Assembly (NCBI GenBank): GCA_964463485.1
Contig: CAYXDO010000176.1
Coordinates: 1-22,286, forward strand
Length of the DNA stretch: 22,286 bases
Origin: CAYXDO01 sp964463485
Lineage (GTDB): Bacteria > Myxococcota > Kuafuiibacteriia > Kuafuiibacteriales > Kuafuiibacteriaceae
Direction: 5' to 3'
Shown: one piece after another, positions 7,962 to 15,980 of the stretch
Numbering within the stretch: the first letter of the stretch is position 1
Layout: every line of letters starts with the position of its first letter
The notes under the pieces: generated by a model
The model's input: only the letters and a program-made list of their open reading frames with translations
Database searches by the model: none
Told to the model about the DNA's origin: nothing
Position numbers and translations under genes: made by a program

Positions 7962-9401
7962 TCATCGTTGGGCACCGCAGCCGAGAGTCTCGAGCCGAGT
8001 ATCGCGCAGTGGAAATTCGAGGATGGAGGGCCGGCGCAGGTCCTGGTCGCGGACCGTCATCACGACGATCAGGCGGTCGAGCGTTGGCACGACTTCGTGG
8101 ACGTCGGCCTCGGCGAGACTTTGCGCCGGGCAGACTCCGAGCGCAAAGTCATGATACGAGAGGACTCCGCGGAGTCCGCCGAAGAAGAATCCACGACCCG
8201 CCGACCACACGCCGAACGGAGGAAAGCCGCTCTCGCCGCCGAGCGGTTGCCACGAGGAACCCACGAGGTGGAACAGACTGTCTCCGGTTTGTCCGCCTCC
8301 CGCAGTGGCGATCACGGGTCCGAGCCCGTCCACGAGCCCAATCGCTCGGGGCTCGAAGACGGAGTCGTCGACGAAGACCTCACCCTCGACGAGGTGCACG
8401 ACTGCGCTGGTCTCCTTGAAAATCGCAATGACTTCGCCGGGAGCGAGCCAAATCAAGGAGCTCGAGACTCGAGTCAACCCATCTGGGAGCCGCTCGGAGT
8501 GAACCGCGAGGAGCTCCGAGCCCACCCAGCGCTCCAGAGTACCGGCATCCGAGGTCGCGAAGACTTCCGGCCCGTCCGGACCGATACCGCCGGCCAGCTT
8601 GGGCCGGCCGCCGCGCAGAGCTCCCAGGCGGGTCAGGCCGCGACCGAGCTCGAGCTCGAACAACGAACCCAGAAGATCGGCGACGAAGTAGCGGTCCCCC
8701 GCTCGAACGCCGCCCGTGATCTCCGCCGCGGACGCCGTGTTCGCGAAGAGGGGAGACACTCGACCGTTGGAGATTTCGACGAGCTCGTTGCGATTCGTGA
8801 TGAGAAGGAGCCGCTCCGAGCGTTCGTCCATGGGTATGACGATTCGCCCGGTTCCGGCGGTTCCAAGCTCGATTCGCGTCGCCTCGCCGATGGGTACGAC
8901 TTCGCAGGCCGTCGGGCAGCCTCTCATCCAGCCGGAAGTGACGGCGTAGGTCGATGACTTCGCGAGCGAGGCAGAGGCCCCCGTGATTCGTCCGGACGCG
9001 AAGTAACTCGGCCGAGGCAGGCGTCGCGCGCCGGTCGATGTGGGAAGAATTGGGGACGCCGCCAGGACGTCGGGCGGCGGGATTTCGACCTCGGCGAAGT
9101 CCGGTTCGCTGTAACCCAGAACGTCGATGAAGCTCCCGTCCAACTCGGAAGTCCCGTCGACCTCAATTTCGACGACGGGCGAGTCCGCGGCGATGAGTGG
9201 CGAAGACGCCTCGAGTCGTCCAAAGGAGTCGGATACGAGGGTCGCGACCCAGCGGACGTCGAGTGGAAGGCCTGCCTCGACGCGGACGAGAGGCGGCGAG
9301 CAGCTCACCAGCGCGCAGGTGAAGGGAAGGCACCGCAAGGAACCAACCGGGAACCTTGGTACTCGTGCCACGGCCGGCCCTGGGAGAATGACCTGCAGCA
9401 T
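7962..9401 (-). CDS. Secreted, probably lipidated beta-propeller-like protein
   Basis: About 479 residues from ATG 9401, chosen because GGAAG (9408-9412) lies 6 bases upstream; an upstream in-frame start at 9425 lacks one. The N terminus carries a hydrophobic stretch ending CALVSC, a lipobox-like site about 34 residues in. The preceding leader is longer than usual, so a TTG start nearer the lipobox is possible. The rest is rich in beta-strand-forming runs separated by Gly/Asp turns (GTGRIVIPMDERSERLLLITNRNELVEI..., RYFVADLLGSLFELEL, GPDGPEVFATSDAGTLERWVGSELLAV), a pattern of about 40-50 residues typical of WD40/PQQ-like propellers. Four Cys lie outside the leader (two near residues 171-175, two near the C terminus), so disulfides are possible. 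I do not recognise the family. It stands alone, divergent from the nar regulator. Confidence 0.75.
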   Translation of the reverse strand: MLQVILPGPAVARVPRFPVGSLRCLPFTCALVSCSPPLVRVEAGLPLDVRWVATLVSDSFGRLEASSPLIAADSPVVEIEVDGTSELDGSFIDVLGYSEPDFAEVEIPPPDVLAASPILPTSTGARRLPRPSYFASGRITGASASLAKSSTYAVTSGWMRGCPTACEVVPIGEATRIELGTAGTGRIVIPMDERSERLLLITNRNELVEISNGRVSPLFANTASAAEITGGVRAGDRYFVADLLGSLFELELGRGLTRLGALRGGRPKLAGGIGPDGPEVFATSDAGTLERWVGSELLAVHSERLPDGLTRVSSSLIWLAPGEVIAIFKETSAVVHLVEGEVFVDDSVFEPRAIGLVDGLGPVIATAGGGQTGDSLFHLVGSSWQPLGGESGFPPFGVWSAGRGFFFGGLRGVLSYHDFALGVCPAQSLAEADVHEVVPTLDRLIVVMTVRDQDLRRPSILEFPLRDTRLETLGCGAQR

Positions 9402-9441
9402 TCGTAGCTTCCACGGATGCACCAAGGCACTCGAGGAGACA

Positions 9442-9735
9442 AGCTAGCGCTACTGTGTCAATTTGTAAGTCCTCGAAATCTTTCGAGCGCGAGCGCGAAC
9501 GAGCACGAGCACGAGCACGAACGAGCACGAGCACGAGCACGAAGGTTTTCGAGCATTCGAACGAGTTTCACTCTTGTCCGTTGCAGAACTCGACGAATCT
9601 GGGAATTCGCTCCCAGGAAATCGTGCTCGTGCTCGTGCTCGTGCCCGTTCGTGCCCGTGCTCGTGCCCGTTCGTGCCCGTGCCCGTCCGTGCTCGAAAAA
9701 CGTGGGGGATTTCGTGTGACACAGTAGTGCTAGCT
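9442..9735. mobile_element. MITE-like fold-back element with 19-base terminal inverted repeats
   Basis: Left end AGCTAGCGCTACTGTGTCA (9442-9460) and right end TGACACAGTAGTGCTAGCT (9717-9735) are inverted repeats matching at 18 of 19 positions. Inside, the left arm carries a GAGCAC/GAACGAGCAC hexamer-type array (about 9484-9542). The right arm carries its reverse-complement form, CGTGCTCGTGCCC (about 9621-9695), around a unique core of about 80 bases that contains a CTGGGA-(6)-TCCCAG hairpin (9599-9616). The entire 294 bases could fold back on itself. CTAG or GCTAGC at both outer ends could be a target-site duplication. There is no transposase gene; any mobility would be in trans. The open frames across it are artefacts of the repeats. 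Confidence 0.7.
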
Positions 9736-10025
9736 CACGTCGGCAGGCCGCCGCCCTATTTACCCCCACACCTCTGCGAGTGGATGATGCCTCCGAGCGA
9801 CGTTCTCGCAGCTGCGACAGATCGACGGGCGACCGGTGAGACTGGCTGGCCATCGGCGCGGCTCCAAGTCCGCTTCGGAATGGCCTGCCGGTTCGAGGCA
9901 TCGCCTGTGGAGTCGATTGGGAGCCGCGCCTCGATCGCGCACCGCGTTCGAAGCCGGTTATCCTGCCGAGTCCGAGGCTCGGACCCGTGTGATCGAGCGG
10001 TCAGCCCCGGCCTGTAGTTGAAGTT

Positions 10026-10047
10026 GCCCTGGGATATCGACCAGGGC
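10026..10047. repeat. Small perfect inverted repeat
   Basis: GCCCTGG (10026-10032), 8-base loop, CCAGGGC (10041-10047), about 195 bases upstream of the regulator gene. It could be an operator or a transcript hairpin. It is not followed by a T tract, so a terminator is not supported. Confidence 0.4.
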
Positions 10048-10240
10048 CGAACAAGGCGTGCGGCGCGACACGAGAGCTCGTCGCCTGGTTTTCTCTTGGA
10101 ACGCTTCTCTCGGAATGTCGAACGAAGCCCGTTCGGATCGCCGCGCGCCTCTGCGGCATCCGGCCATGCGACTTCTTGTCGCACCCGCTGGGGGTTTACT
10201 GCCTCAGCGGGTCGCGCCGCTCGGCCTGGGATGACTCCCG

Positions 10241-11557
10241 ATGACCGGCCGACCTAGGATTCTGCTCGTGAGAGAACACCTGGTCCTGTCGGATTCCGTC
10301 GAGCCCGAGCTCTGGGGCCGGTTCACGGACCGCCTTTTCCAGTGCGATGAGTTACATCCAGCGATCGACGTACTCAGGGAGGGACTCTCGGCGGACGCGG
10401 CCGAGTTGTGGCTTCTCGACCAGCCGAGTCAGGCCCTGCGGCTGGCGGTGTTTTGCGGGGACGATCGCACGGCGTTCGCGAGTCGCCAGCAATTCGAGCT
10501 GGGGCTTGGATTTCCGGGAATCGCCGCCGGATCGGCGTCGCCCCTGGTCACGGAGGACCTCCCTCACGACGCCCGATTCTTGAGAACGCTCGTGCCATGC
10601 CAAGGGTACCGTGCGATAGCCTGTCTCCCGATCGAGCGGCGGGGGAGGGTTGCGGGCGCCCTCGAGCTCGCGTGGAAGCGCGGTCTACCGGGCCACGCCG
10701 TGTCGGCGCTCAGCTCGGCCACGCGGCCGCTGGAAGCGCGGCTGGCTTCCGAGGCCTTGGCCAGCATGGCCCTGCGCGCGCCGCGTGGGGAGCTCAGGGC
10801 AGCCGAGCCGGACCTCAGGATCCGATGCCTCGGTGGGTTCGAGGTGCTTCGCAGGCGACGAGTCCTGACAGCTCAGGACTTCGGTCGGGCCAAGGCGGTG
10901 GAGCTGCTCCAGCTTCTGGTCGTGCACGAGCAGCGGGGCTGGCATCGGGACGAGCTCACCGAGGCGCTCTGGCCGGAAGCGCCCCACAAGCGATCCGTCA
11001 ATTGTTTCCACGTCGCCATGAACGCGCTTCGGCGCGCGATCGATCCCGATAACCGCGGGCTCATACGAAGGAACGCGGACACGTATCGGTTGGACGCGGC
11101 TTCGGCGCACGTCGATCTCTGGGATTTCAGACGCCTCGTGGCTCGGGCCACGGCGACTCCGGGCCGGTTCTCGACGCCAGAGCGCATCGAGGCCCTGGAG
11201 GAGGCTCATGCCTTGTACGAGGGGCCCCTCTTCGGGGGGCGCGGCCCGAGCGCTTGTGCGAGCCTCTGCACCTCGCTGGAGTCGATCCACCTCGACTCCA
11301 TCGTGGAGCTCGCGAGGTTGCTCGTGGATGCGCAAGCGAACCGGGCGCTGCTGCTCCTGCGCAAGGTGGTCACGCTCGACCCGGGGCGGGAAGACGTCGA
11401 GCAGGCGCTGATCAGCGCCCTCTGGCGCGCGGGCCGTCGAAGCGCAGCCCAAGACGAATACAGGCAGCTCGTGGTCCGGCTCAAGACCGATCTCGACGTG
11501 GAGCCCCTGCCCGAGACCCGCAGGCTCGGAGTGTTGATCGGCGTCGAGCCACGTTGA
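10241..11557 (+). CDS. GAF-SARP (winged helix-BTAD) transcriptional regulator of the nar operon
   Basis: 438 residues. N-terminal GAF-type sensor domain (about 25-170) with four cysteines (35, 72, 120, 128). A DNA-binding OmpR/SARP-type winged helix follows (about 192-285; LRIRCLGGFEVLRRRRVL..., then KAVELLQLLVVH, ELTEALWP, SVNCFHVAMNALRRAI). The C terminus is a BTAD/TPR-like helical domain starting at VDLWDFRRLV (about 291-435), with the usual ending in which the chain passes through ...ALISALWRAGRRSAAQDEY and ...DLDVEPLPETRRL. SARP proteins activate transcription by binding direct repeats; such repeats lie just downstream, before the cytochrome gene. GAF domains bind small ligands, so this one may sense nitrate, nitrite, NO or redox state; that is inference. 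ATG 10241 is weakly supported; a GTG 27 bases further in is an alternative. The nar operon begins 172 bases after its stop. Confidence 0.88.
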   Translation: MTGRPRILLVREHLVLSDSVEPELWGRFTDRLFQCDELHPAIDVLREGLSADAAELWLLDQPSQALRLAVFCGDDRTAFASRQQFELGLGFPGIAAGSASPLVTEDLPHDARFLRTLVPCQGYRAIACLPIERRGRVAGALELAWKRGLPGHAVSALSSATRPLEARLASEALASMALRAPRGELRAAEPDLRIRCLGGFEVLRRRRVLTAQDFGRAKAVELLQLLVVHEQRGWHRDELTEALWPEAPHKRSVNCFHVAMNALRRAIDPDNRGLIRRNADTYRLDAASAHVDLWDFRRLVARATATPGRFSTPERIEALEEAHALYEGPLFGGRGPSACASLCTSLESIHLDSIVELARLLVDAQANRALLLLRKVVTLDPGREDVEQALISALWRAGRRSAAQDEYRQLVVRLKTDLDVEPLPETRRLGVLIGVEPR

Positions 11558-11564
11558 GCGTCGA

Positions 11565-11604
11565 GGCGGCATGAAGCCAGTCGCGACTGCGACAACGTGC
11601 CGCC
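11565..11604. other. Nested palindrome after the regulator gene
   Basis: Outer arms GGCGGCA (11565-11571) and TGCCGCC (11598-11604) surround, almost concentrically, a perfect 12-base palindrome CAGTCGCGACTG (11578-11589). As RNA it makes an interrupted hairpin right after the regulator stop. There is no T tract, so a factor-independent terminator is uncertain; an operator is the alternative. Confidence 0.45.
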
Positions 11605-11610
11605 CCTATC

Positions 11611-11650
11611 CCGAATTACGCCGAATTGCGCCGAGTTGCGGTGAGTTGAA
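11611..11650 (+). promoter_or_regulatory. Four tandem 10-base direct repeats, candidate SARP operator
   Basis: CCGAATTACG, CCGAATTGCG, CCGAGTTGCG and GTGAGTTGAA lie head to tail with no spacer, about 80 bases before the cytochrome start. The core is a [CT]GA[AG]TT heptamer-like unit repeated each helical turn. SARP regulators are known to bind heptamer direct repeats on one face of the helix, and the adjacent upstream gene is a SARP, so this is a candidate binding site. The operator role is inferred. Confidence 0.6.
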
Positions 11651-11680
11651 GCCCGAAGTCCGCTCAGATCCCTCGCCGTC

Positions 11681-11698
11681 GTAAGTGGCTTGTAAGTG
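11681..11698 (+). promoter_or_regulatory. GTAAGTG pair 11 bases apart
   Basis: GTAAGTG occurs at 11681-11687 and 11692-11698, an 11-base start-to-start period typical of SARP direct repeats. It lies 31-48 bases before the cytochrome start codon, close to where the promoter should be. No good -10 box is seen. It may be a second binding site or part of the leader. Confidence 0.45.
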
Positions 11699-11729
11699 AC
11701 GAGACCGAGCTTCACGCGCGAGGTCAGAC

Positions 11730-12206
11730 ATGAAATCTACGGTTCTTCTCGCGGTCCCCATCATGCTCACGAGCGGCTTGGCGCTGGCCAACCCCGCGGA
11801 GGGGGAGCTCATCTTCAAGCAGAAGTGCGCGGCCTGCCACACCATCGGCGGCGGCAAGCTGGTCGGCCCCGACCTCAAGGGGGTGGCCGCGCGGCGTGAA
11901 AAGGCCTGGCTGCGGCGCCAGATCCGGGAACCCGACAAGCTCATCGCCGAGGGTGACCCGATCGCGACTCAGCTCGTCAAGGAGGTCGGCTTGGCGATGG
12001 TCCCGCTCGGCCTGAGTGAGTCGGAGATCGAGTCGGTGATCTCGTTCTTCGAGGGGTCGGCCGGGCAGGTCGAGGTCGCGGCCGGCGTGCCCTCCGAGTA
12101 CCTGCCGTCGCTGCTCGCAGGCATCATGGCGGCCCTCGGGCTGACCGGGCTGGCCCTGCGCTTTGGAAACAAACAAGTAGACGTGCGCCCAGGGAGGCCC
12201 GCATGA
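11730..12206 (+). CDS. narC: Membrane-anchored monoheme cytochrome c of the nar operon
   Basis: 158 residues; GAGG (11720-11723) is 6 bases before the ATG. Signal peptide 1-20 (MKSTVLLAVPIMLTSGLALA). Heme-binding CAACH at 33-37 with His37 proximal ligand, Met90 in LAMVPLGLSESEI as probable distal ligand, and a class I fold in between. A C-terminal hydrophobic helix (about 125-144) anchors the domain on the periplasmic face. The stop overlaps narG by ATGA, so it is the first gene of the operon. In Thermus thermophilus the nar operon likewise begins with a cytochrome gene, narC, needed for an active membrane enzyme (recalled, and that protein may differ in heme count). A role in NarI assembly or in passing electrons to other reductases is inferred. 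The symbol is by position and is tentative. Confidence 0.9.
   Translation: MKSTVLLAVPIMLTSGLALANPAEGELIFKQKCAACHTIGGGKLVGPDLKGVAARREKAWLRRQIREPDKLIAEGDPIATQLVKEVGLAMVPLGLSESEIESVISFFEGSAGQVEVAAGVPSEYLPSLLAGIMAALGLTGLALRFGNKQVDVRPGRPA
12191..12197 (+). promoter_or_regulatory. Ribosome-binding site of narG
   Basis: AGGGAGG, 5 bases before ATG 12203 and inside the end of the cytochrome gene. The strong site and the ATGA overlap support this start and coupled translation. Confidence 0.6.
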
Positions 12207-15200
12207 CCAAGTCGAGAAACGGCAACAGCCGATGGTTCCAGGTGAGTGACGACTCCCGCTCGTGGGAAGAGTTCTACCGGAAGCGCTGGAACTACGATTA
12301 CAGCGTTCGAACCGGCCACGGCGTCAACTGCTCGATGGCCTGCAGCTGGGAGGTCTTCGTCAAAGACGGTCTGATCTGCTGGGAGCTCCAGAAGACCGAC
12401 TATCCCCAGATCGATCCCGACATCCCCAACGTCGAGCCGCGGGGATGCCAGCGCGGGGCCACCGCCTCCTGGTACCCCTACAGCCCGCTCAGGCCCAAGT
12501 TCCCGTATATCCGCAAGGTGCTCTGGGATCTCTACAAGGAGGAGCGCGCGGTCGGAAAGGACCCGGTAGAGGCTTACGGCGCCATCGTGGACGACTCGAA
12601 GAAGGCCGACTCCTACAAGTCCGCGCGAGGAAAGGCGGGCTGGAAGCGTGTCTCCTGGGACCAGGCCGTCGAGCTGATCGCCGCGTCTCAGATCCACACG
12701 ATCAAGAAATACGGTGCGGACCACATCGCCAACTTCTCGCCCATCCCGGCGATGAGCCTCTTGAGCTTCATCTCGGGACACCGGTACAACAACCTGATCG
12801 GCGGAATCTACTGCAGCTACTACGAGTGGTACCACGACTTGCCGCACGTCTCGTCGTCGATGTTCGGAGACCAGACGGAGAACTGCGAGAGCTCTGACTG
12901 GTACCAGGGGACGTACTGGGTCGTAGCGGGCTCGAACATCAACATGACGCGGACCGCAGACTGCCACTTTCTGCCGGAGGCGAAGTACCGCGGATCGAAG
13001 ATCGTGGTCATCTCGCCGAACTACTCGGACGTGGCGAAGTACGCGGATCTGTGGGTTCCGGTGGTCCCGGGCAGCGACGGCGCCTTCTTCATGGCGTGTA
13101 TTCACGTGATCCTCAAGGAGTTCTACGCGGATCGCGACACGCCCTACTTCACGGACTACGTGAAGCGGTTCACGAACCTGCCGTTCCTCGTGATCCTCGA
13201 CAAGCAGGGTGAAACGTACCACGCGGGTCGATTCCTGAGGGCCTCCGACGTCGCGGAGTATGCGGCCGAAGAGAACGGAGACTGGAAGCTGCTGATGACG
13301 GACGGGAGCGGCAAGCTGCATCTCCCGACGGGATCGGTGGGCTTCCGGTGGGAGAAGGAGCCGACCGGGAACTGGAACCTGCAGCTCAAGAACGCGGTCA
13401 CCAAGGAGGAGTTCGATCCGCTGCTCACCGTGCTGGGCAAGGAGGAGCAGCGACCCACGGTCTCGTTCAGCGACTTCACGGACACGTTCAACATCTCGAT
13501 GGGGAAGACTCCGGGGAAGGGGCAGAAGGCGAAGGAGCTGCGCCGAGAAGTGCCGGCCCGGAAGGTCAGGACCAAGGATGGACGAGAGCTCTTGGTGACG
13601 ACTGCCTTCGATCTCCTCATGGCGCAGGCCGGTGTTGGGCGGGGCGGTCTCAAGGGTTCCTATGCGAAGGACTATGACGACTTGGTTCCCTACACCCCGT
13701 CGTGGCAGGAAGCCCAGACCGGCGTGAGTCGAAACCTGGCGATCCAAGTGGGCCGTGAGTTTGCGGACAACGCCGAGAAGACGAGGGGCAAGTCGCTCTT
13801 CATCACCGGCCCGGGCCTTCAGCACTTCTATCATGGCGCCTCGCTTTACTACCGGAACGAGGCGGTGATGTTGGCGCTCTGCGGGTGTAACGGTGTCAAC
13901 GGCGGAAACTTCAACCACTACGTCGGCACGCAGCACACCCGGTTGCACGCGGCGTTCGTGAACCTCAGCGGCGCGCTGGACTGGTCGCGACCGCCACGGC
14001 TCATGAACACCACGTCCCTCTGGTACTTCCACACGGGGCAGTGGCGCTACGACGGTATGGGATTGGACACGCAGTGGGCGGTCGACGCCAAGAAGCTCGT
14101 GCGCTTCAACCACGCGGCGGACATGAACTCCCTGGCTGTGCGGCTCGGCTGGCTCCCGTTCTTTCCGCAGGTCGACCGAAAGAACCCCATCAACCTCTAC
14201 ACCGAGGCCGTCAACGCCGGGTGCAAGACGGACGACGAGGTCAAGAAGTGGGTCGCTCAGCAGTTCAGGGACGGCAAGCTCGACTTCGCCCTCAAGGACG
14301 TAGACGCTCCCGAGAATCGCCTCAAGGTCCTGACCGTGTACCGCGGCAACCTGATCGGCACCAGCATGCGCGGCCACGAGCTGACGCTCAAACACTTCCT
14401 CGGCACCCACAACAACGTCCTCTGGGACAAGGAGCCGGGCAAGGGCATGGTCAACGAGGTCAAGTGGCATGAGGACTCCCCGGTCGGGAAGCTCGACCTC
14501 CTCGTCAACCTGAACTTCCGCATGGACTCCACGGCCAATTACTCCGACATCGTGCTGCCAGCGGCCTTCTGGTACGAGAAATACGACGTCACCTTCGGGG
14601 ACATGCACACCTATGTGCACCCGCTGACGCCGGCCACTCCGCCGCCTTGGGAGGCCAAACACGACTGGGACAGCTTCAGGCTGATCGCCCAGAAGTTCTC
14701 GGAGCTCGCGAAGAAGCACTTCCCCAACCCGGTGAAGGAGGTGGTCTTCAACGCCCTGTGGATGGACAGCCCCGACATGCTCGCCCAGCCCATGGGCGAA
14801 GTGAAGGACTGGAAGAAGGGGGAGGTCGACCTCATTCCTGGCAAGACCTTCCCCAACATCGCCATCGTCGAGCGGGACTATTCGAAGGTGTACGAGAAGC
14901 TGGTCTCGCTCGGACCGCTCGTCTGCAAGCCAAAAGGCTACGGCTCGAAGGGGCAGTATGCCGATCTCACCCCCATCGTCGAGGAGGAGCTGAAGCACAA
15001 CGAAGCGCTCACCGTGAAGGACGGCCGAGTCTACTTCGAACGGCCCGAGCAGGCCTGCGAAGTGATCTGCCAGATCTCACCGGAGCTCAACGGCCGCTTG
15101 GCCCAGATCTTCTTCAAGGAGATGGAGAAGAAGGTCGGCCTCCCGCTCGCCGACCTGGTCGCGGACGTCGGGGATCGCAAGGTCCACTACAAGGACATCA

Positions 15201-15976
15201 TCTCCCAGCCCCGCCGAATCCACACCACGCCCCAGTGGAGCGCGATCCTCAGCGAAAAAGGCGGCAAGCTCAGGACGTTCGGACCCTGGACCATGAACGT
15301 CGAGCGGCTGAAGCCGTGGCACACGCTCTCGGGCCGCCAAGAGATCTACTACGACCACGAGGGGATTCGGGAGCTCGGGGAGGCGCTGCCGACCAACAAG
15401 CCCCCGCTGGACATGGTCGCGATCGGTGACATCGACCTCAAGCGCCTGGGGCCGAAGTCCAAGGTATTCCGCTTCATCACCCCCCACGGGAAATGGCAGA
15501 TCCACAGCTCCTTCCGCGACCACTGGCCCATGATGCACATGTCCCGCGGCGGCCCGACGGTCTGGCTCAACCCCGACGAGGCCCTCGAGATCGACGTGAA
15601 GGACAACGACTGGGTCGAGATGTACTGCGAAAACGGCGTGGAGGTCGTTCGCGCCGTCTGCAGCCACCAAGTCCCGAAGGGCATGGCTATCACCTACCAC
15701 CAGGTCGAACGGCACATCAACGTCCCGTTCTCGCCGCTCGCGAAGAAGCTGAACAAGTCGGACCTGCGCGGAGGAAACAACAACGCGACCACCCGAATCC
15801 TCATGAATCCGGCCACGATGATTGGAGGTTACGCCCAGTTTTCGTACTACATCAACTACTGGGGGACGAGCCCCTCCGAGCGGGACCACGGCGTGATCAT
15901 CCGTAAGATGCCCTTGGGACCGGACAACAAGCCCGTCTATCAGGAGAAAGACCTGCACAAGCTGCCGGTGAGGTAG
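12203..15976 (+). CDS. narG: Respiratory nitrate reductase alpha subunit NarG
   Basis: 1257 residues, close to the usual 1220-1250. Catalytic molybdenum (bis-MGD) subunit of the membrane-bound nitrate reductase: reduces nitrate to nitrite with electrons from NarH. The FS0 iron-sulfur ligands are His39, Cys43, Cys47 and Cys82 (HGVNC, ACSW, PRGCQRGA). The Mo-ligand aspartate of E. coli NarG (Asp222, in WYCDLP) corresponds to Asp212 in WYHDLP. Other NarG landmarks: FSPIPAMSLLSF, ADWY-like SSDWY, TGVSR, SGRQ, and IGGYAQFSYYINYWGT near the end. The N terminus is short, with no twin-arginine signal (SRWFQ only), so the active site should face the cytoplasm, which requires nitrate import. The molybdopterin domains are full length and no key residue is lost. 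It overlaps the cytochrome gene by 4 bases and lies 4 bases before narH. Confidence 0.98.
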   Translation: MTKSRNGNSRWFQVSDDSRSWEEFYRKRWNYDYSVRTGHGVNCSMACSWEVFVKDGLICWELQKTDYPQIDPDIPNVEPRGCQRGATASWYPYSPLRPKFPYIRKVLWDLYKEERAVGKDPVEAYGAIVDDSKKADSYKSARGKAGWKRVSWDQAVELIAASQIHTIKKYGADHIANFSPIPAMSLLSFISGHRYNNLIGGIYCSYYEWYHDLPHVSSSMFGDQTENCESSDWYQGTYWVVAGSNINMTRTADCHFLPEAKYRGSKIVVISPNYSDVAKYADLWVPVVPGSDGAFFMACIHVILKEFYADRDTPYFTDYVKRFTNLPFLVILDKQGETYHAGRFLRASDVAEYAAEENGDWKLLMTDGSGKLHLPTGSVGFRWEKEPTGNWNLQLKNAVTKEEFDPLLTVLGKEEQRPTVSFSDFTDTFNISMGKTPGKGQKAKELRREVPARKVRTKDGRELLVTTAFDLLMAQAGVGRGGLKGSYAKDYDDLVPYTPSWQEAQTGVSRNLAIQVGREFADNAEKTRGKSLFITGPGLQHFYHGASLYYRNEAVMLALCGCNGVNGGNFNHYVGTQHTRLHAAFVNLSGALDWSRPPRLMNTTSLWYFHTGQWRYDGMGLDTQWAVDAKKLVRFNHAADMNSLAVRLGWLPFFPQVDRKNPINLYTEAVNAGCKTDDEVKKWVAQQFRDGKLDFALKDVDAPENRLKVLTVYRGNLIGTSMRGHELTLKHFLGTHNNVLWDKEPGKGMVNEVKWHEDSPVGKLDLLVNLNFRMDSTANYSDIVLPAAFWYEKYDVTFGDMHTYVHPLTPATPPPWEAKHDWDSFRLIAQKFSELAKKHFPNPVKEVVFNALWMDSPDMLAQPMGEVKDWKKGEVDLIPGKTFPNIAIVERDYSKVYEKLVSLGPLVCKPKGYGSKGQYADLTPIVEEELKHNEALTVKDGRVYFERPEQACEVICQISPELNGRLAQIFFKEMEKKVGLPLADLVADVGDRKVHYKDIISQPRRIHTTPQWSAILSEKGGKLRTFGPWTMNVERLKPWHTLSGRQEIYYDHEGIRELGEALPTNKPPLDMVAIGDIDLKRLGPKSKVFRFITPHGKWQIHSSFRDHWPMMHMSRGGPTVWLNPDEALEIDVKDNDWVEMYCENGVEVVRAVCSHQVPKGMAITYHQVERHINVPFSPLAKKLNKSDLRGGNNNATTRILMNPATMIGGYAQFSYYINYWGTSPSERDHGVIIRKMPLGPDNKPVYQEKDLHKLPVR

Positions 15977-15980
15977 AACC

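Larger units (their letters stand above)
9402..10240. other. Long spacer holding a fold-back element and the nar regulator upstream region
   Basis: An 839-base stretch between divergent genes. Bases 9442-9735 are the fold-back element described separately. Bases 9736-10240 contain open frames on both strands, but their predicted peptides are Arg/Ser-rich with no domain pattern and look like the by-product of high GC. A perfect 7-base hairpin GCCCTGG-(8)-CCAGGGC lies at 10026-10047. I see no RNA gene and no convincing promoter. Confidence 0.5.

Noticed and set aside
9484..9695. CRISPR array
   Set aside because: The repeats are short contiguous hexamers without uniform spacers, and the two arrays are in opposite orientation; no cas genes are present.
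9417..9901. Several open frames rich in Arg-Ala, Ser-Cys or Leu-Val repeats on both strands
   Set aside because: They are translations of the hexamer arrays in the fold-back element, open in many frames at once; no start context or domain.
9756..10184. 142-residue minus-strand open frame upstream of the nar regulator
   Set aside because: Arg/Ser/Ala-rich, no ribosome-binding site, no recognisable pattern.
11969..14998. 1009-residue minus-strand open frame opposite narG
   Set aside because: Shadow of narG caused by GC-rich third positions; low-complexity Val/Arg/Leu composition, no domain.
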